Part shown: positions 17,715 through 29,700 of the stretch, piece after piece
Numbering within the stretch: the first letter of the stretch is position 1
How the letters are laid out: every line of letters begins with the position of its first letter
NCBI GenBank assembly: GCA_947258405.1
Contig: CAMYIE010000015.1
Coordinates: 1-64,000, forward strand
DNA length: 64,000 nucleotides
From: an uncultured Eudoraea sp.
GTDB taxonomy: Bacteria > Bacteroidota > Bacteroidia > Flavobacteriales > Flavobacteriaceae
Direction of reading: 5' to 3'
Position numbers and translations under genes: made by a program
The notes under the pieces: model-generated
The model's database searches: none
What the model was told of the DNA's origin: nothing
What the model saw: the letters and a program-made list of their open reading frames with translations, nothing else

Positions 17715-18395
17715 ATGAAGAAGTGGACGTTTTATTTGATTCTGATTTTTGGCGGGCAGGTATTATGCAGTCAAAATGAGGAGATAACAGTATCCTTTGA
17801 ATCTTTCACCCAGGTAAAGGCCTATGATGGGCTATCGGTTAATCTCATAAAATCTTCGGAGAATAAAGCTGTAATATCGGGAGCTAATACCAAAAATGTA
17901 GCGGTAGTAAATATTGAGGGTGTTTTAAAGCTAAGAATGCAGGTAACCAAGCTTTTTAGTGGTTACAGAACGTTTATCGACTTGTATTATACAGATCCTT
18001 TGGTGGTTATCGATGTAAATGAAGACGCCAGGATCAGTTCTGAAGAAACGATCGTTCAGGATGTATTGGAGATTAAGGCTCAGGAAGGCGGCGAGGTTAT
18101 CATCGACGCCAGAGTGGAACAACTGCTGATAAAATCTGTTACCGGAGGTATAATTACTGCCACTGGCTCATCGCAGAATCAGGATGTGGCTATAAATACT
18201 GGAGGCACCTATAATGGAAAGGAGTTCAAAACCAAGTTCACCACTGTGAATGTTAATGCGGGCTCTATGGCCGAGATCAATGCTACAGATTATGTAAAAG
18301 CCACCGTAAAGGCCGGTGGAGAAGTTCAGGTTTATGGCGACCCTGCTAAAATGGATGAGAAAACCGTATTTGGCGGAAAGGTACTGAGGATGTAA
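17715..18395 (+). CDS. Head GIN domain (DUF2807) exported protein
   Basis: A 226-residue secreted protein with a signal peptide (MKKWTFYLILIFGGQVLCSQ). The rest is a beta-rich repetitive domain typical of the DUF2807/head GIN family (FTQVKAYDGLSVNLIKS, then repeated VxINxGG and VTVKAGGEV motifs), predicted to fold as a right-handed beta-helix. Function is unknown for the family; it is very common in Bacteroidetes and usually periplasmic or outer-membrane associated. It lies between rnr and the LysE-type exporter, 15 bp before the latter, so those two are probably cotranscribed. Confidence 0.85.
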   Translation: MKKWTFYLILIFGGQVLCSQNEEITVSFESFTQVKAYDGLSVNLIKSSENKAVISGANTKNVAVVNIEGVLKLRMQVTKLFSGYRTFIDLYYTDPLVVIDVNEDARISSEETIVQDVLEIKAQEGGEVIIDARVEQLLIKSVTGGIITATGSSQNQDVAINTGGTYNGKEFKTKFTTVNVNAGSMAEINATDYVKATVKAGGEVQVYGDPAKMDEKTVFGGKVLRM

Positions 18396-18410
18396 ATTGT
18401 TAAAGTTCCC

Positions 18411-19076
18411 ATGATAGATGATATACAGGCAGCGATCCCTTTAGGCTTTTTGCTGAGTTTCATGATAGGCCCTGTTTTTTTTGTACTCCTTGAAACAAGC
18501 GCCACCAAAGGCTTCAGGGCCGCACTTGTTTTTGATTTCGGAGTGATTTTTGCCGATATTATTTTTCTTTCCATAGCTTATTTCAGTAGCTTTCAATTGT
18601 TGGAAAACCTTAGCAACCAACCCGGTCTTTACGTTTTCGGAGGGGTTATATTAGTCGTTTATGGGATCACAATTTTCTTTAACAGGGAGTATATGGGATC
18701 TAAAACGGATATCAAGCCAAGAAAAGGCGGGTATCTCAGTCTTTTTATAAAGGGCTTTTTACTGAATTTTATCAATATAGGCGTGTTGGTATTTTGGCTT
18801 GGTGTGATCATAATTGTTGGCCCAAGCCTTGATAATGATCCTCAACGTATTACTATATTTTTTAGCAGTATGCTTGCAGCCTATCTTGTTACGGATATGA
18901 TAAAGATCCTCCTGGCAAAGCAGTTGCGCAGAAAGCTTACCAGAGATAGGATACGCTGGCTAAAAAAGGGTCTTGGTATTATACTGGTATTTTGTGGGGC
19001 AGTGCTGATCACCAAGGGATTCCTTCCCAAGGATCGTTTAAATATCGAAAAAGGAATTGAACTGATCAGGGAGTAA
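18411..19076 (+). CDS. LysE family translocator
   Basis: A 221-residue inner-membrane protein with about six hydrophobic segments, of the LysE/RhtB amino-acid exporter superfamily. The N-terminal AIPLGFLLSFMIGPVFFVLLETS matches the conserved G-x3-GP block of the family. Members export amino acids such as lysine, arginine or homoserine lactone by proton exchange; the substrate here cannot be told. It starts 15 bp after the DUF2807 gene. Downstream, at 19118-19312, lie two copies of a hairpin and the tRNA-Cys gene on the other strand. Confidence 0.9.
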   Translation: MIDDIQAAIPLGFLLSFMIGPVFFVLLETSATKGFRAALVFDFGVIFADIIFLSIAYFSSFQLLENLSNQPGLYVFGGVILVVYGITIFFNREYMGSKTDIKPRKGGYLSLFIKGFLLNFINIGVLVFWLGVIIIVGPSLDNDPQRITIFFSSMLAAYLVTDMIKILLAKQLRRKLTRDRIRWLKKGLGIILVFCGAVLITKGFLPKDRLNIEKGIELIRE

Positions 19077-19117
19077 ATCACCAGATTTCAATTTATAATC
19101 CAGAGAAATACTAATGC

Positions 19118-19146
19118 AAAAAAAATCCTACCGAAAAGATAGGATT
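19118..19146 (-). terminator. Duplicate copy of the tRNA-Cys terminator hairpin
   Basis: On the minus strand an AATCCTA/TAGGATT stem is followed by a run of U. It is identical to the hairpin 87 bp away, directly after tRNA-Cys. It also lies after the plus-strand LysE gene, but on that strand no U run follows, so it is directional for the minus strand. Confidence 0.6.
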
Positions 19147-19154
19147 AAAATTTG

Positions 19155-19203
19155 AGGCATCGAAGCGTCCCGATAGTTATCGGGAGAACCCCCTGTACAA
19201 GCT
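19155..19203 (-). pseudogene. Partial tRNA-Cys 3' end disrupted by a palindrome
   Basis: This segment repeats the acceptor 3' strand (the plus-strand sequence GGCATCGA) and the anticodon/variable region (CTGTACAAGCT) of the intact tRNA-Cys gene next to it. The T-arm between them is replaced by an 18-nt inverted repeat (TCCCGATA-GT-TATCGGGA, 19168-19185), which makes this copy 15 bp longer. The 5' half of the tRNA is missing. It cannot make a functional tRNA. The duplication unit, 87 bp at its conserved end, includes the terminator hairpin. Confidence 0.7.
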
Positions 19204-19233
19204 AACAAAAAATCCTACCGAAAAGATAGGATT
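19204..19233 (-). terminator. Rho-independent terminator of tRNA-Cys
   Basis: On the minus strand the 7-bp stem AATCCTA/TAGGATT encloses a short pyrimidine-rich loop and is followed by at least six U. It begins 8 nt after the end of tRNA-Cys. It is the only clear terminator downstream of the sprCDBF-folB-tRNA run. Confidence 0.75.
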
Positions 19234-19241
19234 AAAATTTG

Positions 19242-19312
19242 AGGCATCGAGCGGATTCGAACCGCTGTACAAGCTTTTGCAGAGCTGTGCCTAGCCACTC
19301 GGCCACGATGCC
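19242..19312 (-). tRNA. tRNA-Cys (anticodon GCA)
   Basis: A 71-nt tRNA gene. The acceptor stem is GGCATCG pairing with CGATGCC, the D-arm contains GCCGAGTGGCTAGGC, the anticodon loop is CTGCAAA with anticodon GCA, and the T-arm AGCGG-TTCGAAT-CCGCT is perfect. The closing pair of the anticodon stem is a mismatch (C-T). The discriminator base is T on the sense strand, as usual for tRNA-Cys, and CCA is not encoded. A TACCTTTG promoter box lies 11 nt upstream and a terminator 8 nt downstream. Confidence 0.95.
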
Positions 19313-19323
19313 TTTTCAATCGG

Positions 19324-19331
19324 CAAAGGTA
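19324..19331 (-). promoter_or_regulatory. Candidate -7 box for tRNA-Cys
   Basis: TACCTTTG on the minus strand matches TAnnTTTG and ends 11 nt before the first base of the mature tRNA. This would let tRNA-Cys be made independently of folB and the spr operon. No clear -33 TTG element is visible. Confidence 0.45.
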
Positions 19332-19359
19332 CTACATTTTCATACTTTGAGAAAGAAAC

Positions 19360-19719
19360 TCAAGGCCTCTTTTCACAAAGAATCACCTTTACTGAAGCTA
19401 CATCCCCACCGATAGGTGGATTGATTTTAGCCACTGAAACACAGATCTCCTCAACAGTTACCACCTCATTAAAAACTCGGTTGATGATGCGGGAGCTCAC
19501 ATGTTCCAATAATTTTGATGGAACAGCCATTTCTTCCTTTACAATATTATGAAGATGAACGTAGTCTATAGTATCGGCAAGGCTATCGGACTTTGCTGCT
19601 ATTGAAAGGTCGCCCCAAACCGAAAGATCCACACTGTAATCACTTCCTATTATGCTCTCTTCTTTCAAACACCCATGACTTGCAAAGAGCCTGATGTCCT
19701 TTAATTCTATCTGGTCCAC
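19360..19719 (-). CDS. folB: Dihydroneopterin aldolase
   Basis: FolB converts 7,8-dihydroneopterin to 6-hydroxymethyl-dihydropterin in folate synthesis. The protein has the family features IELKDIRLFASHGCLKEE, IGSDYSVDLSV, TIDYVHLHNIV and LLEHVSSRI. The open frame can start at TTG 19734 or GTG 19719. GTG is chosen because it gives the usual short N-terminus (VDQIELKDI) and because the TTG lies inside the TATGTTTG promoter box. The result is 119 residues. It follows sprF by 39 bp (24 bp from the TTG) on the same strand and is followed by tRNA-Cys after 47 bp. Confidence 0.92.
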   Translation of the reverse strand: MDQIELKDIRLFASHGCLKEESIIGSDYSVDLSVWGDLSIAAKSDSLADTIDYVHLHNIVKEEMAVPSKLLEHVSSRIINRVFNEVVTVEEICVSVAKINPPIGGDVASVKVILCEKRP

Positions 19720-19731
19720 CTGTTTTTTTTG

Positions 19732-19739
19732 CAAACATA
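19732..19739 (-). promoter_or_regulatory. Candidate -7 box for folB
   Basis: TATGTTTG on the minus strand matches TAnnTTTG. It ends 12 nt before the GTG start of folB and covers the alternative TTG start, so it helps to choose the start. No -33 element is evident. Confidence 0.4.
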
Positions 19740-19758
19740 CGGCAAACCTCTTAAAGTG

Positions 19759-20703
19759 TTAATAGGTACAACGGCAATTACTAAGGCCCTGGAAGAGATC
19801 TACACCTATTGTGATCACATGGGTACCCGTACTGAACCCAAGAATTTCGTTCAAAATAATCTGATACGAATAACCGAAGTAGAAGTTGCTCTTCTTAAGG
19901 CCAAGAATTGGCGCTATATATAGCGGGTCACCGACCTGATCATTTAAGAAACGGTAGGTTACACCCAGATAGTAATAATCTTCAAAATCGTAGAACCTGA
20001 ATTTGGCATTCAAATCGGTTACCGATCTACCGTCACTTTCGAACCATTGAAAAAAGACAGAAGGCTCTATTTCCAACTTGCTGTTTTTATTCTTGGAATA
20101 CCTGTAGCCGGTATACAGATAATAATTCCTCAAAGCGTTGGGTTCAGACACAGGATTGAACTTTGTCAGGTCCTTATCGAGGAGGTTCGAGGCATTGGCA
20201 CTCAAATAGAACTTGTCTTTACGGTACAGAACCCCAACATCAAAATTATGGTTGGTTGTAGACCTGTCGTCTGTGACACCCGGATCAGGATTAACGAAAT
20301 TTTCTATATCTATCCTGAATTGGTTGAAATTATATGAAATACCGAATGACAAGAACTCGTCGTCGTATTTATCGAGGGTAAGGTGGTGCGCAAAAGAAAT
20401 CCTCGCCCCGCGTTGCTTAGTTTCCCCGTTGCTATCGTTATAGAGCAGGAAACCCACCCCGGATTTATTACCAATCCTACCATCAGCCGCCAAAGACTGA
20501 GTATCGGGCGCATCTTCAATACCCACCCATTGTGTAAGCCCGTTTAACCGGACTTTGATATGATCTCCAATGCCTGCATAGGTAGGAGAAATCACAAAGG
20601 GGTTATCTGCCAGGTACTGGGAGAGCTGTGGAAGCGTAAGTTCCTGTGCCTTGGAGTTAAAGGCGTATAACAGCAATATGCAGATCAAAATTCTATTGCG
20701 CAT
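19759..20703 (-). CDS. sprF: PorP/SprF family type IX secretion outer-membrane protein (SprF)
   Basis: A 314-residue outer-membrane protein with a signal peptide (ILLLYAFNSKAQ). The start of the mature region (LPQLSQYLADNPFVISPTYAG) and the amphipathic beta-strand pattern are typical of the PorP/SprF family. In F. johnsoniae SprF is encoded right after sprB and is needed to deliver SprB to the cell surface. Here it also follows the giant adhesin gene, with a 21-bp gap. It is the last spr gene, and no terminator separates it from folB. Confidence 0.88.
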   Translation of the reverse strand: MRNRILICILLLYAFNSKAQELTLPQLSQYLADNPFVISPTYAGIGDHIKVRLNGLTQWVGIEDAPDTQSLAADGRIGNKSGVGFLLYNDSNGETKQRGARISFAHHLTLDKYDDEFLSFGISYNFNQFRIDIENFVNPDPGVTDDRSTTNHNFDVGVLYRKDKFYLSANASNLLDKDLTKFNPVSEPNALRNYYLYTGYRYSKNKNSKLEIEPSVFFQWFESDGRSVTDLNAKFRFYDFEDYYYLGVTYRFLNDQVGDPLYIAPILGLKKSNFYFGYSYQIILNEILGFSTGTHVITIGVDLFQGLSNCRCTY

Positions 20704-20724
20704 AGGTGTTTTAGGTTAAGTCCA

Positions 20725-23700
20725 TTATCGATATAAAGTAAAATGCCCTACAAATTCACGCTCATCCCTTTCTCCATTGAGCTTTACTACATACCAATAG
20801 TCACCGCTAGGTAATTCCTTGCCCTTGTAAGTACCGTCCCAACCTCTTGGAACAACAGCTTCCTTGGCGACTACTCTACCATAACGATCATAAATTTTTA
20901 TTAGTATTTCTGGATAGCCTTCAATGTTATCAGGAATCCAATAATCATTCATTCCATCATTGTCTGGTGTAAAATAATTTGGGATCTCTATATCGATGAA
21001 TTCCATAAATATCACAGCCGTCATTTCACAACCATTCTCATCAACTACACGTACGGTATAATTTCCGGTTTCTGTGATATAGTATGTATTATCTGTTCCG
21101 TTATTATCATCATTGAAATAGAAGGTATAATCTGGCGTACCACCTTCTGCTACCGCTGTGATCTCATTCATGTTATTCTGTTCCAGAACAAGAGTCAAGG
21201 GCTCGAAGGAATCTATTTCGAAATCTATCGTTTCTATACAGCCATTTGCATGAGAAATGGTCAGGAAATGACTACCCGGAGCAATGCTGCTGAAATTCGA
21301 CTCTAGTTGTAAATCAAGAGGGTCGGTGGAATCCAGCGCATACATCACGGAGGCTGATACGGATGGATCTTCCAAAGTGACATTGAGATAATTGTCGGGT
21401 AAATTGCTATCGCATATATACACCGGCTCTACAACAGCGTTTAGATTCACACCAGGATCAATCTGTATGATCACGTTGGTTTCGCAATCCATGGCATCAC
21501 GGACAAATATTACATAAGTTCCGGCAGCAAGATTAGCAAAAGACACCTGGTCCTGAATAAAATCGGCCGGGTTATTCGAATTAAGGGCTGTGCTGTACGG
21601 AGCGGTTCCTCCTGAAATTGTAAGGTCTATAGTACCATCTTCGCTTCCTACGCATACCTCGGGAGTGGCTGTATAGGCTACATCTACCGGCATAGGTTCG
21701 GAAATGGTGAATTGGAATGTCATAAAGCATCCGTTCTCATCCTGAGCGATTACATCATACACACCAGGTTCAAGATCGGTAAACACGTTTTCTGTATCAA
21801 ATTGATTCAGATTCGGGCTTATGGCGTAATAGATCGTCCCCGTACCTCCTGAAACCTCAACGGTAATGCTACCGTCATCTGCACCGTTACAAGTAATGTC
21901 GGTGAATTCCTGAAGATCTACTTGTAGCGGTACAGGCTCAGTAATGATGATCTCATTGGTTACTTCTATACAGTCTACACTGGTTACTCTTATCCAGTAG
22001 CTTCCAGCGATCAGGTTGCCGAATTCACCATCGGTTTGTGGTCCTGCCAGTAAATTGGTCAGGGCAGCATCACCAAAGAGCTCGTAAGAATAGTTGCCAA
22101 GACCTCCGAAGGCCTGTGCATCGATCGCTGCCGTAGCTTCTCCGGTACAGTTTATCATAGCCGCACTGGCATCAAGGCTGATGGTTAGTGGCATTATCGG
22201 ATCTACTGTAATCTGATTAGAAATGTCAGCAATACATCCGAATGAATCTCTTACATAATATTGATAAACACCATCAGTTACCGTAAACGTATGCGTATTG
22301 CCACCAGACATAGGCTGGTATACAACCGCATCAGTGCTGTATTCATAAGGAGCTGTTCCACCGGTGGCCGTTAATTGTAACTGGGCCTGGTTGGTACAAG
22401 TCATTTGGGTAAGTTGGATCAGAGCCGCCTGAACTTCTGTAGGCTCAGTGATAGTTACCTGAACCGTTTCTACATCACAGTTCCAGCCGTCTGATACGGT
22501 AATACTATATATACCAGCGCCAACACCGGTAAATGTATCGCTTCCCTGAGGACCACTGGTAAATTCTATAATGGTTCCGGTTGAGTCGTAATAGTTCAGC
22601 TGATATTGATATACGCCTTCACCACCAACTACATTAATAGCCGTTACTGTGGCGTTCTGATCTCCATAACATTGAAGGTTTAATGGAACAGCAGTAATAT
22701 CTGCTGTGATCGGAATGGGCTGAATTAGCACCTCAGTATCGTTGATCACACAACCATTTGCATCGGTGATGTCTATCGTAAAATTCCCGGCTGACAAGCC
22801 GCCGAAAACAAAACTAGTCACTCCATTTGCATTATATACCTGGGTTGTGGTAGTATTTGTTAAAATTATATCGTAAGGAGGGAATCCACCGCTCGGATCC
22901 ACCAGGATCTCTCCCTGGTCGTTGGCACAGGTCACATTTGCCACTGGATTTACCACTGCGGTAAGCGGCATATCAGGAGATATTATGGTAATAATATTGG
23001 AATCCTCTACACAAAGTGGATTGTTAGTTTCCGTAACTCGCACGAAATAATTACCACCCGACAAGCCATTGATTGTAAATGGATTAGTGGCAGTATCTCC
23101 CACACCGGTTATTCCTGTGGATACACTGGCATCGGTAAACACCTCGTAGGTATAAGGTCCTGTATAGCCCGTGACATCGATCTCGATCGCACCGTTGGTA
23201 TCACCAAAGCAAATTACCGGAGCAGTAGCTGTTGCCACAACGTCGATTAGATCGTAAGGCGCGATGGTATATGGTGCTGTATCGAAATAACATCCCGTAC
23301 TGGTATCCGTAACACGGAAAGTATAAGTTCCTGGAGCTGTAAGTTCGAATTCTGCTGTTACATTGGTTGGAGTTGCCGTAAGCGAACCATTCGGATTACC
23401 GATAGGTAACAACTCGAATGTATACACATTTGCTAGATTCCCGTCGTCGGTAACCGTGATAGTGACCTGTTCCGGACCTGCACAGTTGATCGCAACATCT
23501 TGTGTAACCGCAGCGGTAAAAACGTTTATTGGCTCTATGATAACTCCGGTCGTTGTTGTACATCCGTTGTCATCGGCCACGTAAATGGTAATATTCCGAG
23601 TAGCTCCATTATCGACAATATCAAAAGTGTTGGAAGCCTGGAAATTCACATTGTCAATACTATAGAGATACGGAGCTGTGCCCGCACCTACCGGAACCGT

Positions 23701-26700
23701 AACTGTGATCGTTGAGGTATTGACGGTATTATCAGGATTACAAGCGAATGGTGTTGCAATGGCTGTGGCTGTTAAAATAGTGGGCTCGTTTACCACTACC
23801 GTTTCCCTGAGGGAACAACCACGACTGGAAACAGCTTCCACATCGTATGTACCCGCTGCAAGACCTGTAAAGGTAGGATCGGCCTGAGGCCCGGCAATCA
23901 ATACCACCCCACTGTATAGATTGTATACATAGGGAGGATTATCATTAACACCAGCAGCTGTTGGCACAAGATTAACTGTAATACTACCATCACTAAGTCC
24001 GTTACAACTTACATCTACTATAGTATGAGGATCGAATGTCACCGGAGTAGGCGCATCCAGGTCCATGGTAATAGTATAGGTACAATTAGGAGTTGTATTA
24101 AGATCGCTTACCACGAAGGTGTATGTTCCTGCCTGGCTTAATCCGGTAAACACTCCGGTTCCATTGTTGGCTGTAGTAACTAAATCGGGGAATGTTACGG
24201 CATAGTCAAAGTTGCCGGAACCTCCTGTAGCGGTGATGGTAATTTCACCATCAGGTGAAACCGAACAATCGATAGGCTTAATTACATTACCCACTAGCAC
24301 CACTTCTTCATAAAGTTCAACAGGTGGTGTGGTAAATGTACACGACCATTGATCGGTTACCACTACTTCATAGATTCCTGCACCCAATCCGCTGAAAGTA
24401 GTTGTGTTTTGCGGAGCACCAAAAGGAGCTGCGTCCTTGATAAGTTGATAGGTATAATTACTACCCTGTCCTCCAGTAACACCAACGACTTCTATTTCAC
24501 CCTGAATATTGATACAATTCTCCTGGTTGATCTGGAGGCTTGCCGTGATCGGTGCCGGATCGGCCAGAACGATATTGTTCTGAATCATTTCTTCACAACC
24601 ATTAGCGTCTATTACCCAGGCCTCATAGGTTCCCGGTGATAGATTGTCAAATAGTGGACCAGCCACATAATCTCCTGGCCCTGTTGGAGGAACGGTGCCT
24701 ACATAATATGTATAAGCTCCCCAACCGCCGACAACATCAATAATTTCAATACTTCCATCATTGCCGATACAGGTGATAGGCATAATATCGGTATTAGCCG
24801 TAATAGCCGCTGGAGGACCTGCAATATTAAACAGGCTTGTATTGGTACAGAAAGGATGATTATTCTGGATCACCTCTGCCATATACTCTCCTTCCGGCAA
24901 ATTTATTGCGGGGGTTGGACCGTTAGTCGGGCTTGTTCCATTATCTACCAGTACATCATCAGCGGTATTTAAAGGGGTACCATTGGTATCGTAAATATTC
25001 CAATCGAAAGGACCAACATAAGTGGCATCTACCAGTTCAAGGGTAACCTGACCGCTCGCTGTTCCATAACAGACTACGTCGTCTACGATCACTACGTCTA
25101 CAGTAAATGTATTTGGATCGAGAATGGTTTCTGAGGCTGTAATGATACAACCGGTATCTATATGTCGGATAAGGAAGTTGTACGTGCCAGCGGCAAGGCC
25201 TGAAAATACATTAGACACTTGATAATTTGAACCATTGTCTATGCTGTATTCGAATCTTGTCGGATCCATATTAACCGAGGTTACGGTAATGGTAATCTCT
25301 CCATCCGTACCCGGGTTACAGGTGATGGCGTTTGTGATAGCAGCTGTAGCGGTCAGCAATTCATCATAAGGTAGAATGATGGCATTGGTGGTGCCAATAC
25401 ATCCGTTGCTATCATATACATTGATGGTATAACTGCCACCAGTTTGATTGGTTTCAATATAGGTCGTATTAGACCCGGTTTGGACCACCACGTCATCGCC
25501 AGGGGCAGGTGTTCCCTGGTCGTTAATAAACTCATAGATAGTATAAGTTCCACTTCCACCTGTAATTCCGGCATCATCAATAGTAATGGAGGCGTTGTTT
25601 ACATTATTACCTGAAGCACAACCAAATTCTACCACAATTGGGGCAGGGACGGCTACAACATTAGGCTCGTCTATTACAATTCCGAATATATCAGCAGAAC
25701 AATTATTGGTGCCGGTTCCCCGAACATCATAAGTGCCCGCAGGGACATTCTCAAAGGTATTGCCCACAAGGACAACCCCAGGAGGCATAGGCGTAAGGGT
25801 ATAAACAAGCGGACTTAATCCGTTGTCTACTTCAGTGAGTGTAATACTGCCATCGGCACCACCGTTACAGCTCACATCGATATGAGTTTCACTGAAAATT
25901 GGCAGTACTGCAACAGGCACATCTATGGTTACAGTTTGTGCACAGTTAGGAGGCGAGGTATTATTATCATAGATGATCACATCGTAAGGCCCGGCTGCAC
26001 TGGCACCTATCCAGGTAAATGGATTGGAGCTCAAAGCCGTTCTGGGCTGATCGACCAGTCCTGGTCCATCAATTTCAAAGTCATAATTTCCCGAACCGGA
26101 AGTGACTTCAATGGTAATTTCTGCATTGGCAGCGGCACCTGGCTCACAATCGAGCAAAGCGGTTTGCAATACAGTAAACTCTAGAGGAGCTATAATATCA
26201 AACGGATCCGTTTCCAGACATCCGTTCACATCCCTGACGGAAATTGATTGTCCGACTCCTGAACTAAGGCCGCTAACCGTATACTGGTTGCTTCCATTAA
26301 AGACGATGTTCTGATAGGGTCCGCCATTAACACTGAGTTGATATGGCGCAACACCGGCAACATCGAGGGTAACTAACATCTCAAATGTACCTTCGGGCAC
26401 GCATTCATCGACAATAGCAATGGAGATCTCAGGACTAGGATCGAGGACAACAGTCACAGGATCGCTCTGGATACAACCATTATCGTCTTTTACATATACA
26501 ATATAGTTGCCAGATTCCACATTCGCAGTTGTAGCGGTTATCCAACCAGGCGAAGCCGCAGTTGGTGCGGGTGCTGTATCTAGCAGGTACTGGAATTCAT
26601 AAGGAGGAGCTCCAAATTGAGCGATTGCTGTGATTACCCCTGCATTCGGGTTACAATTATCATTTGTAGGAGAAGCGGCCGTAACACTAAGCAAGTTAGT

Positions 26701-29700
26701 CGCCTCATCTACTGTAAAACTTGGAGAACCTACGGTACATCCGTTAAAAGCACCACCAACTTCCGTAAGAAGGAGATAATATACTCCTGGAGGCAGGGTG
26801 GCAAAATTGGTTACCGTAATTGGTCCGGCAGGTGGGTTAACCACGGCAGAACCAGTGAATCCTGTTGTAAGGTTAGACTGCGCATTAAATATTTCGTAAT
26901 CAACTTGGGTAGCCCCTGCATCAAAATTGTCGAAATCAAAACTAACGTTACCGTCCATTGCACCTGTACAGGTTACATTGGCCACCACGACCGGTGATAT
27001 GGTCATGGCTGAAGGGGTATCGATAGGAGTGGCAGCACTTTCAAAATAGTAACAATTTGTTGTCAAATCGTGTACCACAAAAGTGTAGGTTACACCAGGG
27101 ACCAAGCCGGTGAACGTAGAGGTATCCCCGGGAGGACCGTCTGCTGGCTGATAGACCGAAGCATAGGGAATAGCATAGCTATCCAGGATACCAAACTCGT
27201 AATTGCCACTTCCCACAGCTGAAGAAACCGTCACTATTGCGGTTCCACCTACTGCGCAATTAGCTGTAGCGGTAGAGACATCAATATCCAGGTCGTTTGG
27301 CGGGGATGCGATGATGTTGGTAGTTCTTAAGGAACAACCGTTGGCGTCTACTACATCTACTTCATAAATACCGAATTCGAGGATCGCAAAAGTATGGTCC
27401 TCACCTCCGGCTGTAGTAAGATAAGAGGCAGAATAGCCGTTGTTTCCTGTCAGGTAGTACGTATATTCCGCAGTACCGCCCGTTAGGTTTTCAACAGTAA
27501 TAGAACCGGGATCGGTACCAGTTGCCGGATTACAGGTAATCGGCACCAGGTTGATACTATACGCTAAAGCAGCAGGTTCGGTTATGGTTACAGGGAACGG
27601 CAAAGACACACAGCCTTTATCATCTGTAATGGTAACTTCATAATCACCTGCAGGCAGACCGGTAGTTTGCGTTCCATAGTTCGTCGCAGAAATGGTCTCC
27701 ACCACATTGATCACATAGGGCGGACTACCAATGGAGGTGTCGATGACTACATCCAGAGCTCCGATACTATCTCCGTTACACAGATTATGAGTAGGTGTAA
27801 CCGTTGTGATCACAGGGGTATCTGCAGGGCTAACTATGATAGAGTTCGATAATACGGCACATGCCACGGGAGCCGTTGTATCGGTCACCCGGAAATCGTA
27901 AGTACCATCCGTGTTCGTACTAAAAACGTTGCCGACAAAATTGGTGGAGAACCAGTTCGTTCCGCCATCGTTAGACCATTCGTAGGAATAAGATCCTGAA
28001 CCACCACTGGCATTTACCGTTATTGTTGCCGGAGCAATACAGGTGAGATCTGCGGTTAGTACCGCATTGGCCAGCAACTGAGGATTGATGGTTACATTTT
28101 GTTGAACACCGATACAACCATATTGGTCTCTTACATCGATGGTGTAGTTGCCAGCAGAAAGATTGTTAAACGTATAAGTTATGGCGGTTGTAGGAGTTGG
28201 TATCATCCAGGGCCCGCTGTTAATGCTGAATTGATAGCCACCGTTGCCAGCCGTTACATCTACCTGTATCTCAGCGTCATTGTTTCCACTATAACAAGCT
28301 GTTGGCGTGGTTGTAAAGGTTACTGTATCAGGCGGATTCACAGTGATAACGGCATCAATTGGATCTTCACAGCTGTTAGTGTCTCTTACACGAACGATAT
28401 AGTCTCCAGGAGCCACTCCGGCAAACACTGTTCCGAACTGGTAGGCGGTAATAATTCCACCCAGGTCGTCTTCCAGTTGATACTCATAGGCAGGTGTTCC
28501 CCCAACTGCACTTGCAGTTATGGTGGCTCCTCCATTGGTACAGGTCGCCTGCTCTGTGATACTGGCACTGGCCACAATCGCAAGAGGCTCTGTCAGATTT
28601 TGATTTAGGGTAATGGAACAGCTATTATCGAGAACATCTCTCACGATAATAGTATTCATACCGGCACTCAGGCCATTTACCGTTATTGGAGAGGCGAATT
28701 GAGGGGCAGAAAAACCTGCGCCGTTTACCTCGTATTCGAAGCCGTTAACAAGATCGAAGTTTTCAATCTCGAAGCTGATAGATCCGCTTGCATCTGCGTT
28801 ACAAAGCAGGTTGCTAAAGGCAGTAATGTTTGCTGTAAAGGCGTTACCCGCTTCCACTTGTACAAGAGTATCCACAGTACAACTACTTCCATAGTCCACT
28901 GTAATGGTATGACTGCCGATGGCAACATTGTTGAACACATTGGAAGCCTGTGGCGCGCCAGCATCCAGGCTATAGGTGTAGCTCGGATCGTTTGGCAGTA
29001 CAGTTATATTTCCGCTCCCATCACAATTATAAGTTATAGTGGTACTCAAGACTGGCTCCACGGGCAGAGGTGGTATTATAATATCCGGCAAACTGATCAC
29101 ACAGGAAACCGCATTTGCATCCCTAACCCTTATGGTATAGGTTCCGTTGATCAGATTGGCAAAGACATAACCTCCGGTAGTGGAAGGCGTCCATGTACCG
29201 CCGTTCAGACTATATTGATAGTCTCCTGACCCACCTGATGTGGGTGTTATACTTCCTACAGTGATTTCACCTAACTGCAAACAAGTATATGCTTGTGTCT
29301 GGATAGCCTCCGCCACCAGCTGAGCTGGTTCAGTGATCACAACAGAGGCGGTTTCCTCACAGCCATTGGCATCCCTTACACGTACCGGGTAAGTGGCCGC
29401 AGGAAGGTTTACAAAAACGTTGCTGATCTGGTAGTTGGTTCCATTATCAATACTGTATTCGTAAGGCGCCATACCGTCGGTCACCGTCAAGGTGATAGAT
29501 CCGTTGCTGTCGCCAAAACAAATATTGGGTGTAACAGATGGGGTAATAACAATTGGATCATCCTGTACAATAATAAGATCGTACATCGCTTCACAGAATG
29601 TTACATTCCCATTGTTATCTCTTACATAAACATCGTAATCTCCTGCGCCTGTTACAGTTATAGGGTTCACAGCAGCAAAATCACCGGGAACTGGCGATAC

